A DNA stretch of 64,000 nt from Ensifer sp. BR816 (GCF_000378985.1 NZ_KB905370.1:1097330-1161329); one strand, 5' to 3'; shown: positions 15,698 to 25,910, numbered from the stretch's first letter. The notes: generated by a model from the sequence alone, not told the origin. A program made the numbers and translations.

Positions 15698-17293
15698 TCA
15701 GTCGACGTTGAACACCAGCGGCTTTGCCTGGCGGATCGCCGCGTTCGCGCGAAGCTTGTCGAGCACCGTCTCCGAAACCGGACCATCGACATAGAGCAGC
15801 GCGATGGCGTCGCCGCCTTCCTTCTCGCGGCCGAGCTGGAAGTTGGCGATGTTGACCCGGGCATCGCCAAGGGTCGTGCCGATGAAGCCGATCATGCCGG
15901 GAACGTCGGTGTTGGTGATGTAGACCATGTGGTTGCCGACATCGGCATCGAGGTTGATGCCCTTGATCTGGATGAAGCGCGGCTTGCCGTCGGAGAAGAC
16001 CGTGCCGGCGACCGAGCGGGTCTGGTTCGCCGTCGTCACCGTCAGCTTGATGTAGCCATCGAAGACGCCCGTCTTGTCACGCTTGACCTCGGAAAGGATG
16101 ATGCCCTTTTCCTTGATCATGATCGGTGCCGAAACCATGTTGACGTCGGCGACCTGCGGGCGGATCAGGCCGGCCAGGACCGCGCTCGTCAGCGCCTTGG
16201 TGTTCATCCCCGCGGTCGAGCCGTCGTAGAGGATCTCGATCTCCTTGATGGCGCTTTCCGTCACCTGCCCGACAAAAGCGCCGAGGACGTCGGCAAGCCG
16301 GATGAACGGCTTCAGGATCGGCGCCTCCTCGGCGGTGATCGACGGCATGTTGATGGCGTTGCTGACGGCGCCCTTGACGAGGTATTCCGCCATCTGCTCG
16401 GCAACCTGGAGCGCCACGTTCTCCTGCGCCTCGGTGGTCGATGCGCCGAGATGCGGCGTGCAGACGACGTTGGGCAGGCCGAAGAGCGGGCTCTCGGTGG
16501 CCGGCTCCACCTCGAAGACGTCGAAGCCCGCCCCGTGAACGTGGCCCGACTTCAGCGCATCGGCAAGCGCCTTCTCGTCGACGAGGCCACCGCGGGCGCA
16601 GTTGATGATGCGCACGCCCGGCTTGGTCTTGGCGAGCGCTTCGGCGCTCAGGATATTGCGCGTCTTGTCGGTCAGCGGCACGTGCAGCGTGATGAAGTCC
16701 GCCTGCGCCAGCAGCTCGTCCAGCTCGACCTTGACGATGCCCATTTCCTCCGCCCGCTCCTTGGACAGGAACGGATCAAATGCGACGACATGCATCTTCA
16801 GGCCGATCGCGCGAGCACAGACGATCGAGCCGATATTGCCGGCACCGATGACGCCAAGCACCTTGCCGGTGATCTCGACACCCATGAACTTCGACTTTTC
16901 CCACTTGCCGGCCTGGGTGGAATTGTCCGCGGCGGGAAGCTGACGGGCGACGGCAAACATCAGCGCGATGGCATGCTCGGCCGTGGTGATCGAGTTGCCG
17001 AACGGCGTGTTCATGACGATGATGCCGCGGCGCGAGGCCGCCGGAATGTCGACATTGTCGACGCCGATGCCGGCGCGGCCGACGACCTTGAGATTGGCCG
17101 CAGCAGCAATCAGCTTTTCTGTGACCTTGGTGGCCGAGCGAATGGCGAGGCCATCGTAGTTGCCGATGATCTCGGCGAGCTTGTCCTTGTCCTTGCCGAG
17201 CTTCGGCTGGAAATCCACTTCGACGCCGCGATCGCGGAAGATCTGGACGGCGGTTTCCGACAGTTCATCGGATACGAGAACGCGAGGTGCCAT
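15698..17293 (-). CDS. serA: D-3-phosphoglycerate dehydrogenase SerA
   Basis: A 531-residue enzyme oxidising 3-phosphoglycerate to phosphohydroxypyruvate with NAD, the first step of serine synthesis. The Rossmann motif is GKVLGVIGAGNIGSIV (about 140-155). The catalytic Arg, Glu and His lie in INCARGGLVDEKAL, EVEP and CTPHLGAST. It is the long type, with an intervening (ASB) domain and a C-terminal ACT domain (VYITNTDVPGMIGFIGTTLG) for serine feedback. The ATG at 17293 follows AAGGAGG by 5 nt; a TTG five codons upstream is rejected. It forms an operon with serC, which ends 79 bases before it. Confidence 0.96.
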   Translation of the reverse strand: MAPRVLVSDELSETAVQIFRDRGVEVDFQPKLGKDKDKLAEIIGNYDGLAIRSATKVTEKLIAAAANLKVVGRAGIGVDNVDIPAASRRGIIVMNTPFGNSITTAEHAIALMFAVARQLPAADNSTQAGKWEKSKFMGVEITGKVLGVIGAGNIGSIVCARAIGLKMHVVAFDPFLSKERAEEMGIVKVELDELLAQADFITLHVPLTDKTRNILSAEALAKTKPGVRIINCARGGLVDEKALADALKSGHVHGAGFDVFEVEPATESPLFGLPNVVCTPHLGASTTEAQENVALQVAEQMAEYLVKGAVSNAINMPSITAEEAPILKPFIRLADVLGAFVGQVTESAIKEIEILYDGSTAGMNTKALTSAVLAGLIRPQVADVNMVSAPIMIKEKGIILSEVKRDKTGVFDGYIKLTVTTANQTRSVAGTVFSDGKPRFIQIKGINLDADVGNHMVYITNTDVPGMIGFIGTTLGDARVNIANFQLGREKEGGDAIALLYVDGPVSETVLDKLRANAAIRQAKPLVFNVD

Positions 17294-17372
17294 GAAGGCC
17301 TCCTTCAAAATCAGGTCTGAACGAAATTGGGAGTGGCTTCGCCCTCAGGGAGAGCGAAGCGGTCGCGTCGGA

Positions 17373-18551
17373 TCAGGCCGCTGCCTGCGAAAGCGTCGCC
17401 TTCTGGGTTTCGAAGGCCCAGTTCAGCCACGGCATCAGTGCGTCCATGTCGGCCGTCTCGATCGTCGCGCCGGCCCAGATACGAAGACCGGAGGGCGCAT
17501 CGCGATAGTGGCCGATGTCGTAGGCGACGCCTTCCTTTTCGAGCAGGGCGACGACGCCCTTCGCGAACACAGCCTGGCCGTCGGCATCGAGAGCCAACAC
17601 GTCCTTGTCGACGATCTTCAGGCAGACCGAGGTGTTGGAGCGGGTTTCCGCCTTGATCGCCAGGTTGGCAATCCACGCATTTGCGTCGACGAACCGATGG
17701 ATCGCGTCGGCATTGGCGTCCGCCCGGGCGATCAGGCCCGTCAGCCCGCCGACCGACTTCGCCCAGAGGAGCGCGTCGATATAGTCCTCGACGCAGAGCA
17801 TCGACGGCGTGTTGATCGTCTCACCGGAAAAGATGCCCTCGATCAGCTTGCCGCCGCTGGTCAGGCGGAAGATCTTCGGCAGCGGCCAAGCGGGCGCGTA
17901 GGTCAGCAGCCGTTCGACTGCGCGCGGCGAAAGAATGAGAACGCCGTGGGCCCCCTCGCCGCCCAGAACCTTCTGCCAGGAGAAGGTGACGACGTCGAGC
18001 TTGGGAAAATCGAGTTCCTGGGCGAAAGCGGCCGAGGTCGCGTCGCAGATCGTCAGCCCCTTGCGGTCCGCCGGGATGAAGTCGGCGTTCGGAACGCGCA
18101 CGCCCGACGTCGTTCCGTTCCAGGTGAAGACGACGTCGCGGTCGAAATCGACCTTGGCAAGATCCGGCAGCTCGCCGTAGCCGGCTTCGATGCGGCGGAC
18201 ATCGGCGAGCTTCAGCTGCTTGACCACGTCGGTCACCCAGCCGGCACCAAAGCTTTCCCAAGCCAGCATGTCGACGCCACGCGCGCCGAGCAGCGACCAC
18301 AGCGCCATCTCGACGGCGCCGGTATCGGAAGCGGGCACGATGCCGATACGGTAGTCGGCCGGCACTTCGAGAATTTCACGGGTAAGGTCGATCGCTTGCT
18401 TGAGCTTCGTCTTGCCGATCTTGGCGCGGTGCGAACGACCGAGCGGAGCGTCGGAAAGAGCTTCGAGCGTCCAGCCGGGACGCTTGGCGCAAGGACCAGA
18501 AGAGAAATGAGTATTCGCCGGGCGCACGGCCGGCTTGGCAGGCTTCGTCAT
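17373..18551 (-). CDS. serC: phosphoserine aminotransferase SerC
   Basis: A 392-residue PLP enzyme that converts phosphohydroxypyruvate and glutamate to phosphoserine, the step after SerA. The PLP lysine is K194 in [14 protein letters not shown]. Upstream are [12 protein letters not shown] and [10 protein letters not shown], typical of the alphaproteobacterial SerC subgroup. The N-terminus [17 protein letters not shown] is characteristic. It is first in a serC-serA operon on the minus strand and is preceded by a structured leader of the serC RNA type. The intercistronic gap to serA holds a 7-bp inverted repeat GCTTCGC/GCGAAGC (17336-17360). Confidence 0.96.
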   Translation of the reverse strand: MTKPAKPAVRPANTHFSSGPCAKRPGWTLEALSDAPLGRSHRAKIGKTKLKQAIDLTREILEVPADYRIGIVPASDTGAVEMALWSLLGARGVDMLAWESFGAGWVTDVVKQLKLADVRRIEAGYGELPDLAKVDFDRDVVFTWNGTTSGVRVPNADFIPADRKGLTICDATSAAFAQELDFPKLDVVTFSWQKVLGGEGAHGVLILSPRAVERLLTYAPAWPLPKIFRLTSGGKLIEGIFSGETINTPSMLCVEDYIDALLWAKSVGGLTGLIARADANADAIHRFVDANAWIANLAIKAETRSNTSVCLKIVDKDVLALDADGQAVFAKGVVALLEKEGVAYDIGHYRDAPSGLRIWAGATIETADMDALMPWLNWAFETQKATLSQAAA

Positions 18552-18600
18552 ATGCTATCCTCTCAGATAGAAGCCCCTCGTTGGGGAGGGGTGTCCCGCC
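18552..18600 (-). ncRNA. serC-type RNA leader (two hairpins before serC)
   Basis: Directly upstream of serC, two hairpins can form in the minus-strand RNA. One is CCCCUC-cccaac-GAGGGG (18574-18591). The other is CUAUC-ugagag-GAUAG (18555-18570), whose loop holds part of the ribosome binding site GAGAGGA, 3 nt from the start codon side. This matches the serC motif described computationally in Rhizobiales. Control of translation by exposing the binding site is inference; no ligand is known. Confidence 0.7.
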
Positions 18601-18702
18601 GTCGGAAATATTGCGGAGCGGAGAGGATGTCAAGCAACTTGCGTCGCGTTTGAAAAGATTTTTGGCGCTTCGAGCACATCGTGCGGTATTGCAGACTTTG
18701 GC

Positions 18703-19539
18703 TCACCAGAGCGCGAACCGCAGGCCCGCCCGGATTTCGTGACGGGAGAGGCCATCATCAAGGCCCTTGGCGCCGGTCGCACCGGCAAGAGACTCCGCAC
18801 CGAACCTGAACATGTCCCCGTCGGCGACGTGCGAGTAGCGATAGCCGATATCGAACTTCAAGCGGTCGGTAATGTCATAGGAGACGCCCGCCATCAGCGC
18901 ATAGGTAAAACGCCAGCTGTCGCGCGCCGCATAGGACGTGCCGGCCGCTGCCCCCGTGCAGGCGCCGCCACCGGCGACGCAGGCCCAGCTCTCATGGACC
19001 GTGTTCCAGTCGATATGGGTCGCGCCGATGCCAGCGCCGAGATAGGGGGTAAAGCCTGCAAGCGTCGCCAAATCGACATAGGCGTTCGCCATCAGCCCGA
19101 GTGCGGAAAAATTGGCGCTGCCGGACAGGGCGCAGGAGGTTCCCGCCCCTTCGCCCACACAGGGATTTGCCGACAACGACGAGCCGTCGAAACGGCCTTC
19201 GAAATATTCGGCCGTCAGATCGGCGCGGAAAACGTCGCTAAACCGATAGCCGAGGCCGACCGTGCCGGAGACCGGCTTGTCGAAACGGGTGTCGTCGAAG
19301 GGAACGTTGCTATAGCTGCCGGTTCCGCTGTCGAAGTTGCGATAGAACGGATCGCCCTCATCGACCCAGCCTGCATAACCGATATCGCCGCGCAGATAGA
19401 GGTTCCCCCCGTCTGCCTTCTCGGTTGAGATGGTAATCTCCGGCGCGTCGAGCAACGCCTCGTCGGCGGCCTGTGCGGCCCCGGAAAGCAGAAGGCCTGT
19501 GCCGAGAACGATACCGCAAACGCCGTTCCGCCAATCCAT
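18703..19539 (-). CDS. outer-membrane beta-barrel protein
   Basis: A 278-residue protein. The signal peptide is NGVCGIVLGTGLLLSGAAQA, with cleavage near AADEALL. The mature part alternates strands and turns, for example GGNLYLRGDIGYAGWVDEG, GLGYRFSDVFRADLTAEYF and FTPYLGAGIGATHIDW, and ends in a terminal strand EIRAGLRFALW. The aromatic last residue is the BAM sorting signal. It belongs to the eight-stranded Omp25/OmpW-like opacity family seen in Rhizobiales. Two Cys pairs (PCVGEGAGTSC, CVAGGGAC) may form loops with disulfides. The ATG at 19539 follows GAGGG; the earlier TTG is rejected. It is the first of two paralogue-like genes on this strand. Confidence 0.85.
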   Translation of the reverse strand: MDWRNGVCGIVLGTGLLLSGAAQAADEALLDAPEITISTEKADGGNLYLRGDIGYAGWVDEGDPFYRNFDSGTGSYSNVPFDDTRFDKPVSGTVGLGYRFSDVFRADLTAEYFEGRFDGSSLSANPCVGEGAGTSCALSGSANFSALGLMANAYVDLATLAGFTPYLGAGIGATHIDWNTVHESWACVAGGGACTGAAAGTSYAARDSWRFTYALMAGVSYDITDRLKFDIGYRYSHVADGDMFRFGAESLAGATGAKGLDDGLSRHEIRAGLRFALW

Positions 19540-19641
19540 TTCCCGCGCCCTCGCCAATCGTCAACGCTATCCGACATGCAGTCGGCTACTGCATGTCTCC
19601 TTGAATCGACCTCGATTTAAGGACAAAGACATGCAGCAATT

Positions 19642-19692
19642 CAAAGTGCTACAGCGACCTTTGCGCGTCTGATAGGACGCGCGGCGCTGTAG
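19642..19692. repeat. rhizobial palindromic intergenic repeat, copy 2
   Basis: A 51-bp element beginning CAAAGTGCTACAGCG and ending CGCTGTAG, with core GCGTC-tgatag-GACGC. It differs from copy 1 (1048-1096) by a few bases in the centre. It lies in the 283-bp gap between the two outer-membrane protein genes, upstream of the first. Confidence 0.75.
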
Positions 19693-19768
19693 TGTCGTTA
19701 ACTATTGTCAGGGACAAGTTAACCGGTAGTTAACTATGTTTGTTAACGGCGCGCTTCCGGCAATAAGA

Positions 19769-19790
19769 AAGGGCCGCGATCGCGGCCCTT
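19769..19790 (-). terminator. terminator after second outer-membrane protein gene
   Basis: A perfect 22-bp palindrome with half-site AAGGGCCGCGA, followed by TCTTATTG on the minus strand and lying 33 bases after the stop at 19823. Confidence 0.75.
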
Positions 19791-19822
19791 GGAAAACACG
19801 ATACGGCTTGCCACTCGTTCTG

Positions 19823-20587
19823 CTATTGCAGCGCGTAGCGCATGCCGAGCTTGAAATCGTGTGAGGTGATGTCCTCAAAGTGCATCGGGGCGTTGACCAC
19901 AGTCCCGTCGTAACTGCGGATATTGCCGGTCTTGGCGTCGCCGAGATCGAGATAGCTGTAGCCGAAATCGATCGCCAGCCGCTCCGTTGCCTGGTAGGCG
20001 ACACCGGCATGCAGCGCCCAGGCGAAGTTCCAGGTCGGGTCTTCGTCGGCATAGGCGACGCCCGCCATCGGCACGTTGATGTCGCGGAAACCGGAGATCG
20101 TATTGCGCGACGCGCCGATACCGGCACCGACATAGGGCTTGACGCCGTACCAGTCGCCGATGTCGACATAGGCGTTCGCCATCAACAGCCACTCCGACTT
20201 GGCTCCGTCATAGTCGTTGGTGTTGTCGAAAACGCCGTCGCCGTCGCCGTCGTAGCGGTCGAGAGCGGAGAAATCGGCCTTGCCGCGATATTCGACGATA
20301 CCGTCCATGCGCAGCCACTCGTTGAACTGGTAGCCGATACCGACGCCTGCGAGCGGGGCGCTGTCGAAGCTGCCCTCATCGACGAATTCGTGGAGCGCGA
20401 CCTGGTCGAACAACTCATGCTCCATGCTGCCGAGCCGCTGGTTGCTCATGCCGAGATGCCCGCGCAGATACCAACCGCCGACGATAACGGGCACCGGGTC
20501 CACCGGATCTTCGACGTAAAGGTCGGCCGCCAGCGCAGGAGTGCCGCCCAACCATGCAGCGACGACCGCAATCAAGGTCTTCTTCAT
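19823..20587 (-). CDS. outer-membrane beta-barrel protein (Omp25-like)
   Basis: A 254-residue protein with signal peptide MKKTLIAVVAAWLGGTPALA, cleavage before ADLYVEDP. Barrel strands include VGGWYLRGHLGMSNQRLG, GVGIGYQFNEWLRMDGIVEY and VKPYVGAGIGASRNTISG. The C-terminal strand is DFKLGMRYALQ. A DGDGDGVFDNTNDYDGAK segment (Asp-rich, near residue 120) looks like a surface calcium-binding-style loop. The ATG follows GGAGC by 7 nt. It shares architecture with the gene at 18703 and is probably a distant paralogue; a structural envelope role is inferred. Confidence 0.85.
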   Translation of the reverse strand: MKKTLIAVVAAWLGGTPALAADLYVEDPVDPVPVIVGGWYLRGHLGMSNQRLGSMEHELFDQVALHEFVDEGSFDSAPLAGVGIGYQFNEWLRMDGIVEYRGKADFSALDRYDGDGDGVFDNTNDYDGAKSEWLLMANAYVDIGDWYGVKPYVGAGIGASRNTISGFRDINVPMAGVAYADEDPTWNFAWALHAGVAYQATERLAIDFGYSYLDLGDAKTGNIRSYDGTVVNAPMHFEDITSHDFKLGMRYALQ

Positions 20588-20753
20588 AACATGCTCCGCG
20601 AATAGTCTTTCTGCGCCGCTACAGTTTTCACTGGACGCGGCCATGCAACTTCTGTTGCAACCAAAACTCGCATAGCGCGGTTAATATTGGATTAAGTATA
20701 GAAATTTACTTCGTTTATTAAGATATAGCCGGTTCGGATGCGCGCCATAGCAA

Positions 20754-20777
20754 AAGGCCGGCAGTACTGCCGGCCTT
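20754..20777 (-). terminator. glmM terminator
   Basis: A perfect 24-bp palindrome with half-site AAGGCCGGCAGT, followed by TTTGCTAT on the minus strand, about 30 bases after glmM. Confidence 0.85.
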
Positions 20778-20805
20778 CGCAACGTGTTGAGCGTCCAAAA
20801 AAATG

Positions 20806-22158
20806 CTAGGCGGCGTTGCGCACGCTGCCGATCACATTGACCAGTTCGTCGACGATCCGCTCGACCTTGCTGCGATCGTCGCCTTCCGCCATCACGCGGA
20901 TCAGCGGCTCGGTGCCGGAGGGGCGGATCAACAGCCGGCCGCTCTTGGCGAGCTCCGCTTCGGCGTCGGCAATCGCCTGGCGCACCGCCTCGTGTTCGAG
21001 CGGCTTGCCCGCCGAGACACGCACATTCTTCAGCACCTGCGGCACTGGCTCGAAGCGCTGGCAGACCTCGCTCACCGCCCTGCCCTGCCGTTTGACGACG
21101 GCGAGGATCTGCAGCGCCGCGACAAGGCCGTCACCGGTCGTGCCGAAATCGGAGAGCACGATGTGGCCGGACTGCTCGCCGCCGACATTCAGGCCGTCCT
21201 GTCGCATCTGCTCGACGACATAGCGGTCGCCGACCTTGGTGCGATGGAGTCTGAGGCGGCGGGCCTGCAGATAGCGCTCGAGGCCGAGGTTCGACATCAC
21301 GGTGGCGGCGATACCGCCGCCCTTCAGCATGCCGTCGGCCGCCCAACTGTCGGCGATCACGGCCATCAACTGGTCGCCATCGATCACCGTGCCTGTTTCG
21401 TCGACGATCAGCACCCGGTCAGCGTCGCCGTCGAGCGCGATGCCGATATCGGCCCGCACCTCATGAACCTTCTTCTGCAGGGCCTCCGGATGGGTCGATC
21501 CGCATTCGAGGTTGATGTTGACGCCGTTCGGCTCGGTGCCGACAGTCACCACTTCAGCGCCAAGTTCCCACAGCGCCGACGGGGCGACCTTGTAGGCGGC
21601 ACCGTTCGCACAGTCGATGGCAATCCTCAGTCCCTTCAGGGTGACGTCGCGCGGCAGCGTCCGCTTCGCCTGTTCGATATAGCGGTAGATGTCGCCGTCG
21701 ACGCGCTTGGCGCGGCCGATGTCCTCCGGCTTGGCAAGCTGCCCGGACATGTCCTGGTCGATAAGCTCCTCGATCTTCTGCTCGATGTCGTCGGAGAGCT
21801 TGTAACCGTCCGGCCCGAACAGCTTGATGCCGTTGTCGCGGAAGGGATTGTGCGACGCGGAGATCATCACGCCGATGTCGGCGCGGAGCGACCGGGTCAG
21901 CATGGCAACACCCGGCGTCGGGATCGGGCCGAGCAGGAAGACATCGAGACCGGCGGCCGTGAAGCCGGCAACCATGGCGTTTTCGAGCATGTAGCCCGAA
22001 AGGCGCGTGTCCTTGCCGATCACCACGCGGTGACGATGCGCGCCGTTGCGGAAAATGGTTCCGACCGCGACGCCGACCCGCATGGCGAGATCCGCGGTCA
22101 TCGGGAAGATATTGGATTGGCCGCGAATACCGTCGGTGCCAAAATACTTGCGCTTCAT
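20806..22158 (-). CDS. glmM: phosphoglucosamine mutase GlmM
   Basis: A 450-residue enzyme interconverting glucosamine-6-phosphate and glucosamine-1-phosphate for peptidoglycan and LPS precursors. The N-terminus [10 protein letters not shown] is diagnostic. The catalytic phosphoserine is S102 in ISASHNPF. The metal loop is DGDADR, and the sugar/phosphate-binding end is [15 protein letters not shown]. The ATG follows GGAG by 5 nt. It lies downstream of ftsH on the same strand after a 370-bp gap with a terminator, the order also found in E. coli (ftsH near glmM). Confidence 0.96.
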   Translation of the reverse strand: MKRKYFGTDGIRGQSNIFPMTADLAMRVGVAVGTIFRNGAHRHRVVIGKDTRLSGYMLENAMVAGFTAAGLDVFLLGPIPTPGVAMLTRSLRADIGVMISASHNPFRDNGIKLFGPDGYKLSDDIEQKIEELIDQDMSGQLAKPEDIGRAKRVDGDIYRYIEQAKRTLPRDVTLKGLRIAIDCANGAAYKVAPSALWELGAEVVTVGTEPNGVNINLECGSTHPEALQKKVHEVRADIGIALDGDADRVLIVDETGTVIDGDQLMAVIADSWAADGMLKGGGIAATVMSNLGLERYLQARRLRLHRTKVGDRYVVEQMRQDGLNVGGEQSGHIVLSDFGTTGDGLVAALQILAVVKRQGRAVSEVCQRFEPVPQVLKNVRVSAGKPLEHEAVRQAIADAEAELAKSGRLLIRPSGTEPLIRVMAEGDDRSKVERIVDELVNVIGSVRNAA

Positions 22159-22528
22159 AAGAACTCCATCGTCCTGCTTCGGCAGGATCTCTTTTGCCGG
22201 CCGCGTCTGGTTGCGTGTTCCACGACTGGTTTTCATGTCCACCCGACCTCGTCTGCAGGCCTTATCCAAAGCGGGACTGGAAACTGCGGTCGCGCTTCCG
22301 TCCCTCGCTCAATTACCGTACGCTCCATCCGCTCAAATGGGTAAATGGGGCGGCTTTGCGCCATCTTTGGCACAAATGCACAGCAAACGGCAGCAACTCT
22401 ATCATCAGAAATCATTACAGCGCGTTACCAAGCGCCGCGCATGGCGATGCCTTAACGCCGCAAAAAACCGCCGCTCCCTTCGGAAGCGGCGGAATTGATG
22501 GTCATGACTTGGCTGCCACCGGCTGCTG
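22159..22528 (-). other. intergenic region ftsH-glmM
   Basis: 370 bp without a supported gene. It holds the ftsH terminator at 22468-22492 and presumably the glmM promoter. Small open frames in it have poor codon usage and no ribosome binding site. Confidence 0.6.
22468..22492 (-). terminator. ftsH terminator
   Basis: CCGCCGCT and AGCGGCGG form an 8-bp perfect stem around a 9-nt loop, followed on the minus strand by GTTTTTTG: a classic intrinsic terminator. Confidence 0.88.
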
Positions 22529-24463
22529 CTATTGTGGCTGCGGCTCGAAGCCGCCCTCGGGTTCCTCACCCTTGTTGGCTTCCTTCTTCGTGCCGGCCGA
22601 CGGCACGGCCGATCCGCGATGCGGCGGCGTGTCGTCGCCAAGGTCGCGGGCGGGCTTCTCGCCGCGGATCAAAGCCTTGATCTCGTCGCCGGTCAGCGTC
22701 TCGTATTCCAGGAGCCCTTCGGCGAGCGCCACGAACTCGTGGTGCTTTTCCGTCAGGATGCTGCGCGCCGCTTCGTAGGCGTCGTCGATCAGGCGGCGGA
22801 TCTCGTTGTCGATCTTCTGCGCCGTCGCTTCGGAGACGTTCTTCTGCTGCGCCACGGAGTGGCCGAGGAAGACCTCCTGCTGGTTCTCTCCATAGGCAAC
22901 CTGGCCGAGCTGGTCGGAGAAGCCCCATTGCGTCACCATCGCCCGCGCAAGCTTCGTCGCCTGCTCGATATCGGACGACGCGCCGGAGGTGATGTTTTCC
23001 TTGCCGAAGGTGAGCTCCTCGGCGACGCGTCCGCCCATCATGATGGCAAGGCGGGAGATCATCCACTTGTAGCTCATCGAATAGCGGTCGCCCTCGGGCA
23101 ACTGCATCACCATGCCGAGCGCGCGGCCGCGGGGAATGATCGTCGCCTTGTGCAGCGGATCAGCCGAAGGAACGTTAAGGGCGACGATCGCGTGACCGGC
23201 CTCGTGATAGGCGGTCAGCTTCTTCTCGGCCTCGGTCATGGCGGAGGAGCGACGCTCCGCACCCATCATGATCTTGTCCTTGGCGTCCTCGAATTCCTGC
23301 ATGGTGACGAGGCGCTTGTTGCGCCGCGCCGCCATCAGCGCCGCCTCGTTGACGAGGTTCATCAGGTCGGCGCCGGAGAAGCCGGGCGTGCCGCGCGCCA
23401 GAACCTTGAGGTCGACATTCGGCGCCAGCGGCACGTTGCGGACATGCACCTTGAGAATGCGCTCGCGGCCGTTGATGTCCGGGTTCGGCACGACGACCTG
23501 GCGGTCGAAGCGGCCCGGACGCAGGAGCGCCGGATCGAGCACGTCGGGGCGGTTCGTCGCGGCGATCAGGATGATGCCTTCGTTCGCCTCGAAGCCGTCC
23601 ATCTCGACGAGCAACTGGTTGAGCGTCTGCTCGCGCTCGTCATTGCCGCCGCCGAGGCCGGCGCCGCGATGACGGCCGACCGCGTCGATTTCATCTATGA
23701 AGATGATGCAGGGCGCGTTTTTCTTCGCCTGCTCGAACATGTCGCGGACGCGCGAGGCGCCGACACCGACGAACATTTCGACGAAGTCGGAACCCGAAAT
23801 GGTGAAGAAGGGCACGTTCGCTTCGCCGGCAACCGAGCGGGCAAGCAATGTCTTGCCGGTGCCGGGCGGGCCGACCAGCAGCACGCCGCGCGGGATGCGG
23901 CCGCCGAGCCGCTGGAACTTCTGCGGGTCGCGCAGGAATTCGACGATTTCCTCGAGGTCCTGCTTGGCTTCGTCGACGCCCGCGACATCGTCAAAGGTCA
24001 CCCGGCCGTGCGCCTCCGTCAGCAGTTTCGCCTTGGACTTGCCGAAGCCCATCGCACCGCGTGAGCCGCCCTGCATCTGCCGCATGAAGAACAGCCACAC
24101 GCCGAGGATCAGAAGCATCGGCAACAGCGTGCCGATATAGCTCAGGAACCCGGAAGAACCGTCGGTTTCCGGACGCACCGTCACCGTTACGTCCTTCGCC
24201 TCGAGCCGCTCGGTCAGGGCCGTGTCGACGGCGGGGGCATAGGTCTGGAACGTCGCACCGCTCTCGACATAGGTACCGATCACCTTGGAGCCCGTAATCA
24301 CGACGTCTTTCACGCGGCTGGCATCGACGTCCTTCAGGAATTGCGAGAAGGGAATTTCACGCGAACCCGTCCGCTCTGTCGGCTGCTGGAACATGCTGAA
24401 TAGCGCGATCAGGAGAAGCGCTATGATTGCCCAGAGGGCAAAATTTCGAAAATTAGGGTTCAT
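22529..24463 (-). CDS. ftsH: ATP-dependent zinc metalloprotease FtsH
   Basis: A 644-residue inner-membrane hexameric protease that degrades unstable membrane and cytoplasmic proteins, including RpoH and LpxC in E. coli. Two membrane helices lie at about 8-24 and 106-127, flanking a periplasmic domain. The AAA module has Walker A GPPGTGKT at 198-205, Walker B IIFIDEID at 253-260 and the SRH region [18 protein letters not shown]. The zinc site is HEAGH at 420-424 with D498 as third ligand. The tail is acidic and variable. The ATG at 24463 follows GGGGAG. It is downstream of tilS on the same strand. Confidence 0.97.
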   Translation of the reverse strand: MNPNFRNFALWAIIALLLIALFSMFQQPTERTGSREIPFSQFLKDVDASRVKDVVITGSKVIGTYVESGATFQTYAPAVDTALTERLEAKDVTVTVRPETDGSSGFLSYIGTLLPMLLILGVWLFFMRQMQGGSRGAMGFGKSKAKLLTEAHGRVTFDDVAGVDEAKQDLEEIVEFLRDPQKFQRLGGRIPRGVLLVGPPGTGKTLLARSVAGEANVPFFTISGSDFVEMFVGVGASRVRDMFEQAKKNAPCIIFIDEIDAVGRHRGAGLGGGNDEREQTLNQLLVEMDGFEANEGIILIAATNRPDVLDPALLRPGRFDRQVVVPNPDINGRERILKVHVRNVPLAPNVDLKVLARGTPGFSGADLMNLVNEAALMAARRNKRLVTMQEFEDAKDKIMMGAERRSSAMTEAEKKLTAYHEAGHAIVALNVPSADPLHKATIIPRGRALGMVMQLPEGDRYSMSYKWMISRLAIMMGGRVAEELTFGKENITSGASSDIEQATKLARAMVTQWGFSDQLGQVAYGENQQEVFLGHSVAQQKNVSEATAQKIDNEIRRLIDDAYEAARSILTEKHHEFVALAEGLLEYETLTGDEIKALIRGEKPARDLGDDTPPHRGSAVPSAGTKKEANKGEEPEGGFEPQPQ

Positions 24464-24562
24464 CGAACTCCCCGGAACCAGTGACAGCCCGAGCTTTCGC
24501 CGGACTGCTTTATGTTCCCTAACATAGGGTTCCGGCAACGCCTTGCCAAGGAAAACCGCCGG

Positions 24563-25900
24563 TTACCTTGCCATTTCTGTCAAAACCTCATCGACTGGCG
24601 GCGCAGAGTATCGGTCGCGCCCGAACGACAGCGCGATCGTATCCGCCATGATCCTGTCGAAACCCGGCAAAAAGGTGTCGTATGGGCCGATCCGGCATTC
24701 GAGCCGGGCCGCCGTGGCCTCGAGGCCGAGGTCGCCGGCCTCCGCTGGCGCGATGCGCGGCGCCGCCAGCGATGCCCTTCCGGCAACCCCCGGAGGCAGG
24801 CCTGCGGCAATAAGCCTCTGCCTCCACGCCCCGCCTTCGGCCTCGGCGCTGATCGTCAGGGCCGGCCCGAGGCTCGTGACGTTGAACCGGCCATCCCAGG
24901 TCGCGCTCTCCCCTCTACCGATCCTGAGCACCGGCAGGTCGCGGGGCTCCCGATAGAGATAGAGGCCGCTTCGGCGTCGGTCGAAGACCACGCGCCCCGC
25001 CGTCATACGCCCTGCCTCGCCCGACTGCAGAAAGCCGGACAGGCGCTTGATCGTTGTACGTCCGGGCAGATGTTCACGGCCGCCGATAACCGCGCCTACG
25101 GTCATCAAGGCGCGGCGCCAATCGGGATCGTCCATCCGTGCGGCCTGCGTCGCCTCGACCGCCGCGACGAGCCCCTCGTGAACGCGCAAATGCTCTCTGA
25201 GCAAGGCAGCGGCTCTTGCGGAAGAAGCGGCACGTTTCGGTCCGGCCGTGGCAGAGGCCGAAACATGGTCGGAGGCCCCGAGGCTGGCGCGCACGCGGAC
25301 CCGCTCGAATAGTGGATTGACATTGCTCGGATCGTCGATCCAGCCAATGCCGCGAGCCTCGAGAAAGGCGCGGATGTCGGTCCGTCGCACCTCGAGGAAT
25401 GGTCGCAAGACCCAGATACGGCGTCCGTAGAGCATGGCTGCCGCCATCCCCGCACTGCCTGGCCCTTCTCCCTGGTCGCGCGCGCCGCGCATGGCGATCG
25501 TCTCGTTCTGGTCATCGCGCGTGTGCCCGGTGACCATACAGTCGGCCTGGAAAGTGGCTGCGGTTTCGGCCAGCAGATCGTAGCGTTTGCGACGCGCCGC
25601 CGCCTGAACTCCGCTGAGCGGTTTGTCGCCCTGCCAGCGGCAGATGACGTGGGGAATGCCGAGACTTGCGCAGAACGCCGCGACGGCCGCGGCCTCATCG
25701 GCGGACTCCGGCCTCAAGGCATGGTCGACCGTGCAGGCGACGAGCGAGAACGCGTCGAATTCGGCTGCTCCCAGCGCCGAGTGAAGCGCGACGAGGAGCC
25801 CCTTGGAATCGCTGCCGCCGGAGATCGCGACGAGAATTCGGCCTGGCCTGGAAAAGGATCTGAGAAAACGTGTAGCCGCAACGATGACGGCTTTTGGCAT
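24563..25900 (-). CDS. tilS: tRNA(Ile)-lysidine synthetase TilS
   Basis: A 445-residue PP-loop ATPase that attaches lysine to C34 of tRNA-Ile(CAU), allowing AUA decoding. The P-loop SGGSDS is at 27-32 and the catalytic segment VTGHTRDDQNET occurs near residue 130. The C-terminal half is divergent, as in other rhizobial TilS proteins. The ATG at 25900 is in frame 10 nt past the stop of cpoB, and GAGG lies upstream, so translational coupling with cpoB is likely. The TTG at 25921 would overlap cpoB and is rejected. Confidence 0.92.
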   Translation of the reverse strand: MPKAVIVAATRFLRSFSRPGRILVAISGGSDSKGLLVALHSALGAAEFDAFSLVACTVDHALRPESADEAAAVAAFCASLGIPHVICRWQGDKPLSGVQAAARRKRYDLLAETAATFQADCMVTGHTRDDQNETIAMRGARDQGEGPGSAGMAAAMLYGRRIWVLRPFLEVRRTDIRAFLEARGIGWIDDPSNVNPLFERVRVRASLGASDHVSASATAGPKRAASSARAAALLREHLRVHEGLVAAVEATQAARMDDPDWRRALMTVGAVIGGREHLPGRTTIKRLSGFLQSGEAGRMTAGRVVFDRRRSGLYLYREPRDLPVLRIGRGESATWDGRFNVTSLGPALTISAEAEGGAWRQRLIAAGLPPGVAGRASLAAPRIAPAEAGDLGLEATAARLECRIGPYDTFLPGFDRIMADTIALSFGRDRYSAPPVDEVLTEMAR

Positions 25901-25910
25901 TGGGTGGGCC

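Noticed and set aside
15686..17320. 544-residue plus-strand frame opposite serA
   Set aside because: An antisense shadow of the well-conserved SerA frame; composition is Asp/Arg/His-rich, as expected for the complement of a GC-rich gene.
20803..22344. 513-residue plus-strand frame opposite glmM
   Set aside because: Antisense shadow; the minus frame has every GlmM motif.
22405..22445. Third copy of the CTACAGCG palindrome near glmM
   Set aside because: Only a short ATTACAGCG...GCGC similarity; the second half and core do not match.
22532..24064. 510-residue plus-strand frame opposite ftsH
   Set aside because: Antisense to the ATPase and protease motifs of FtsH; no domain of its own.
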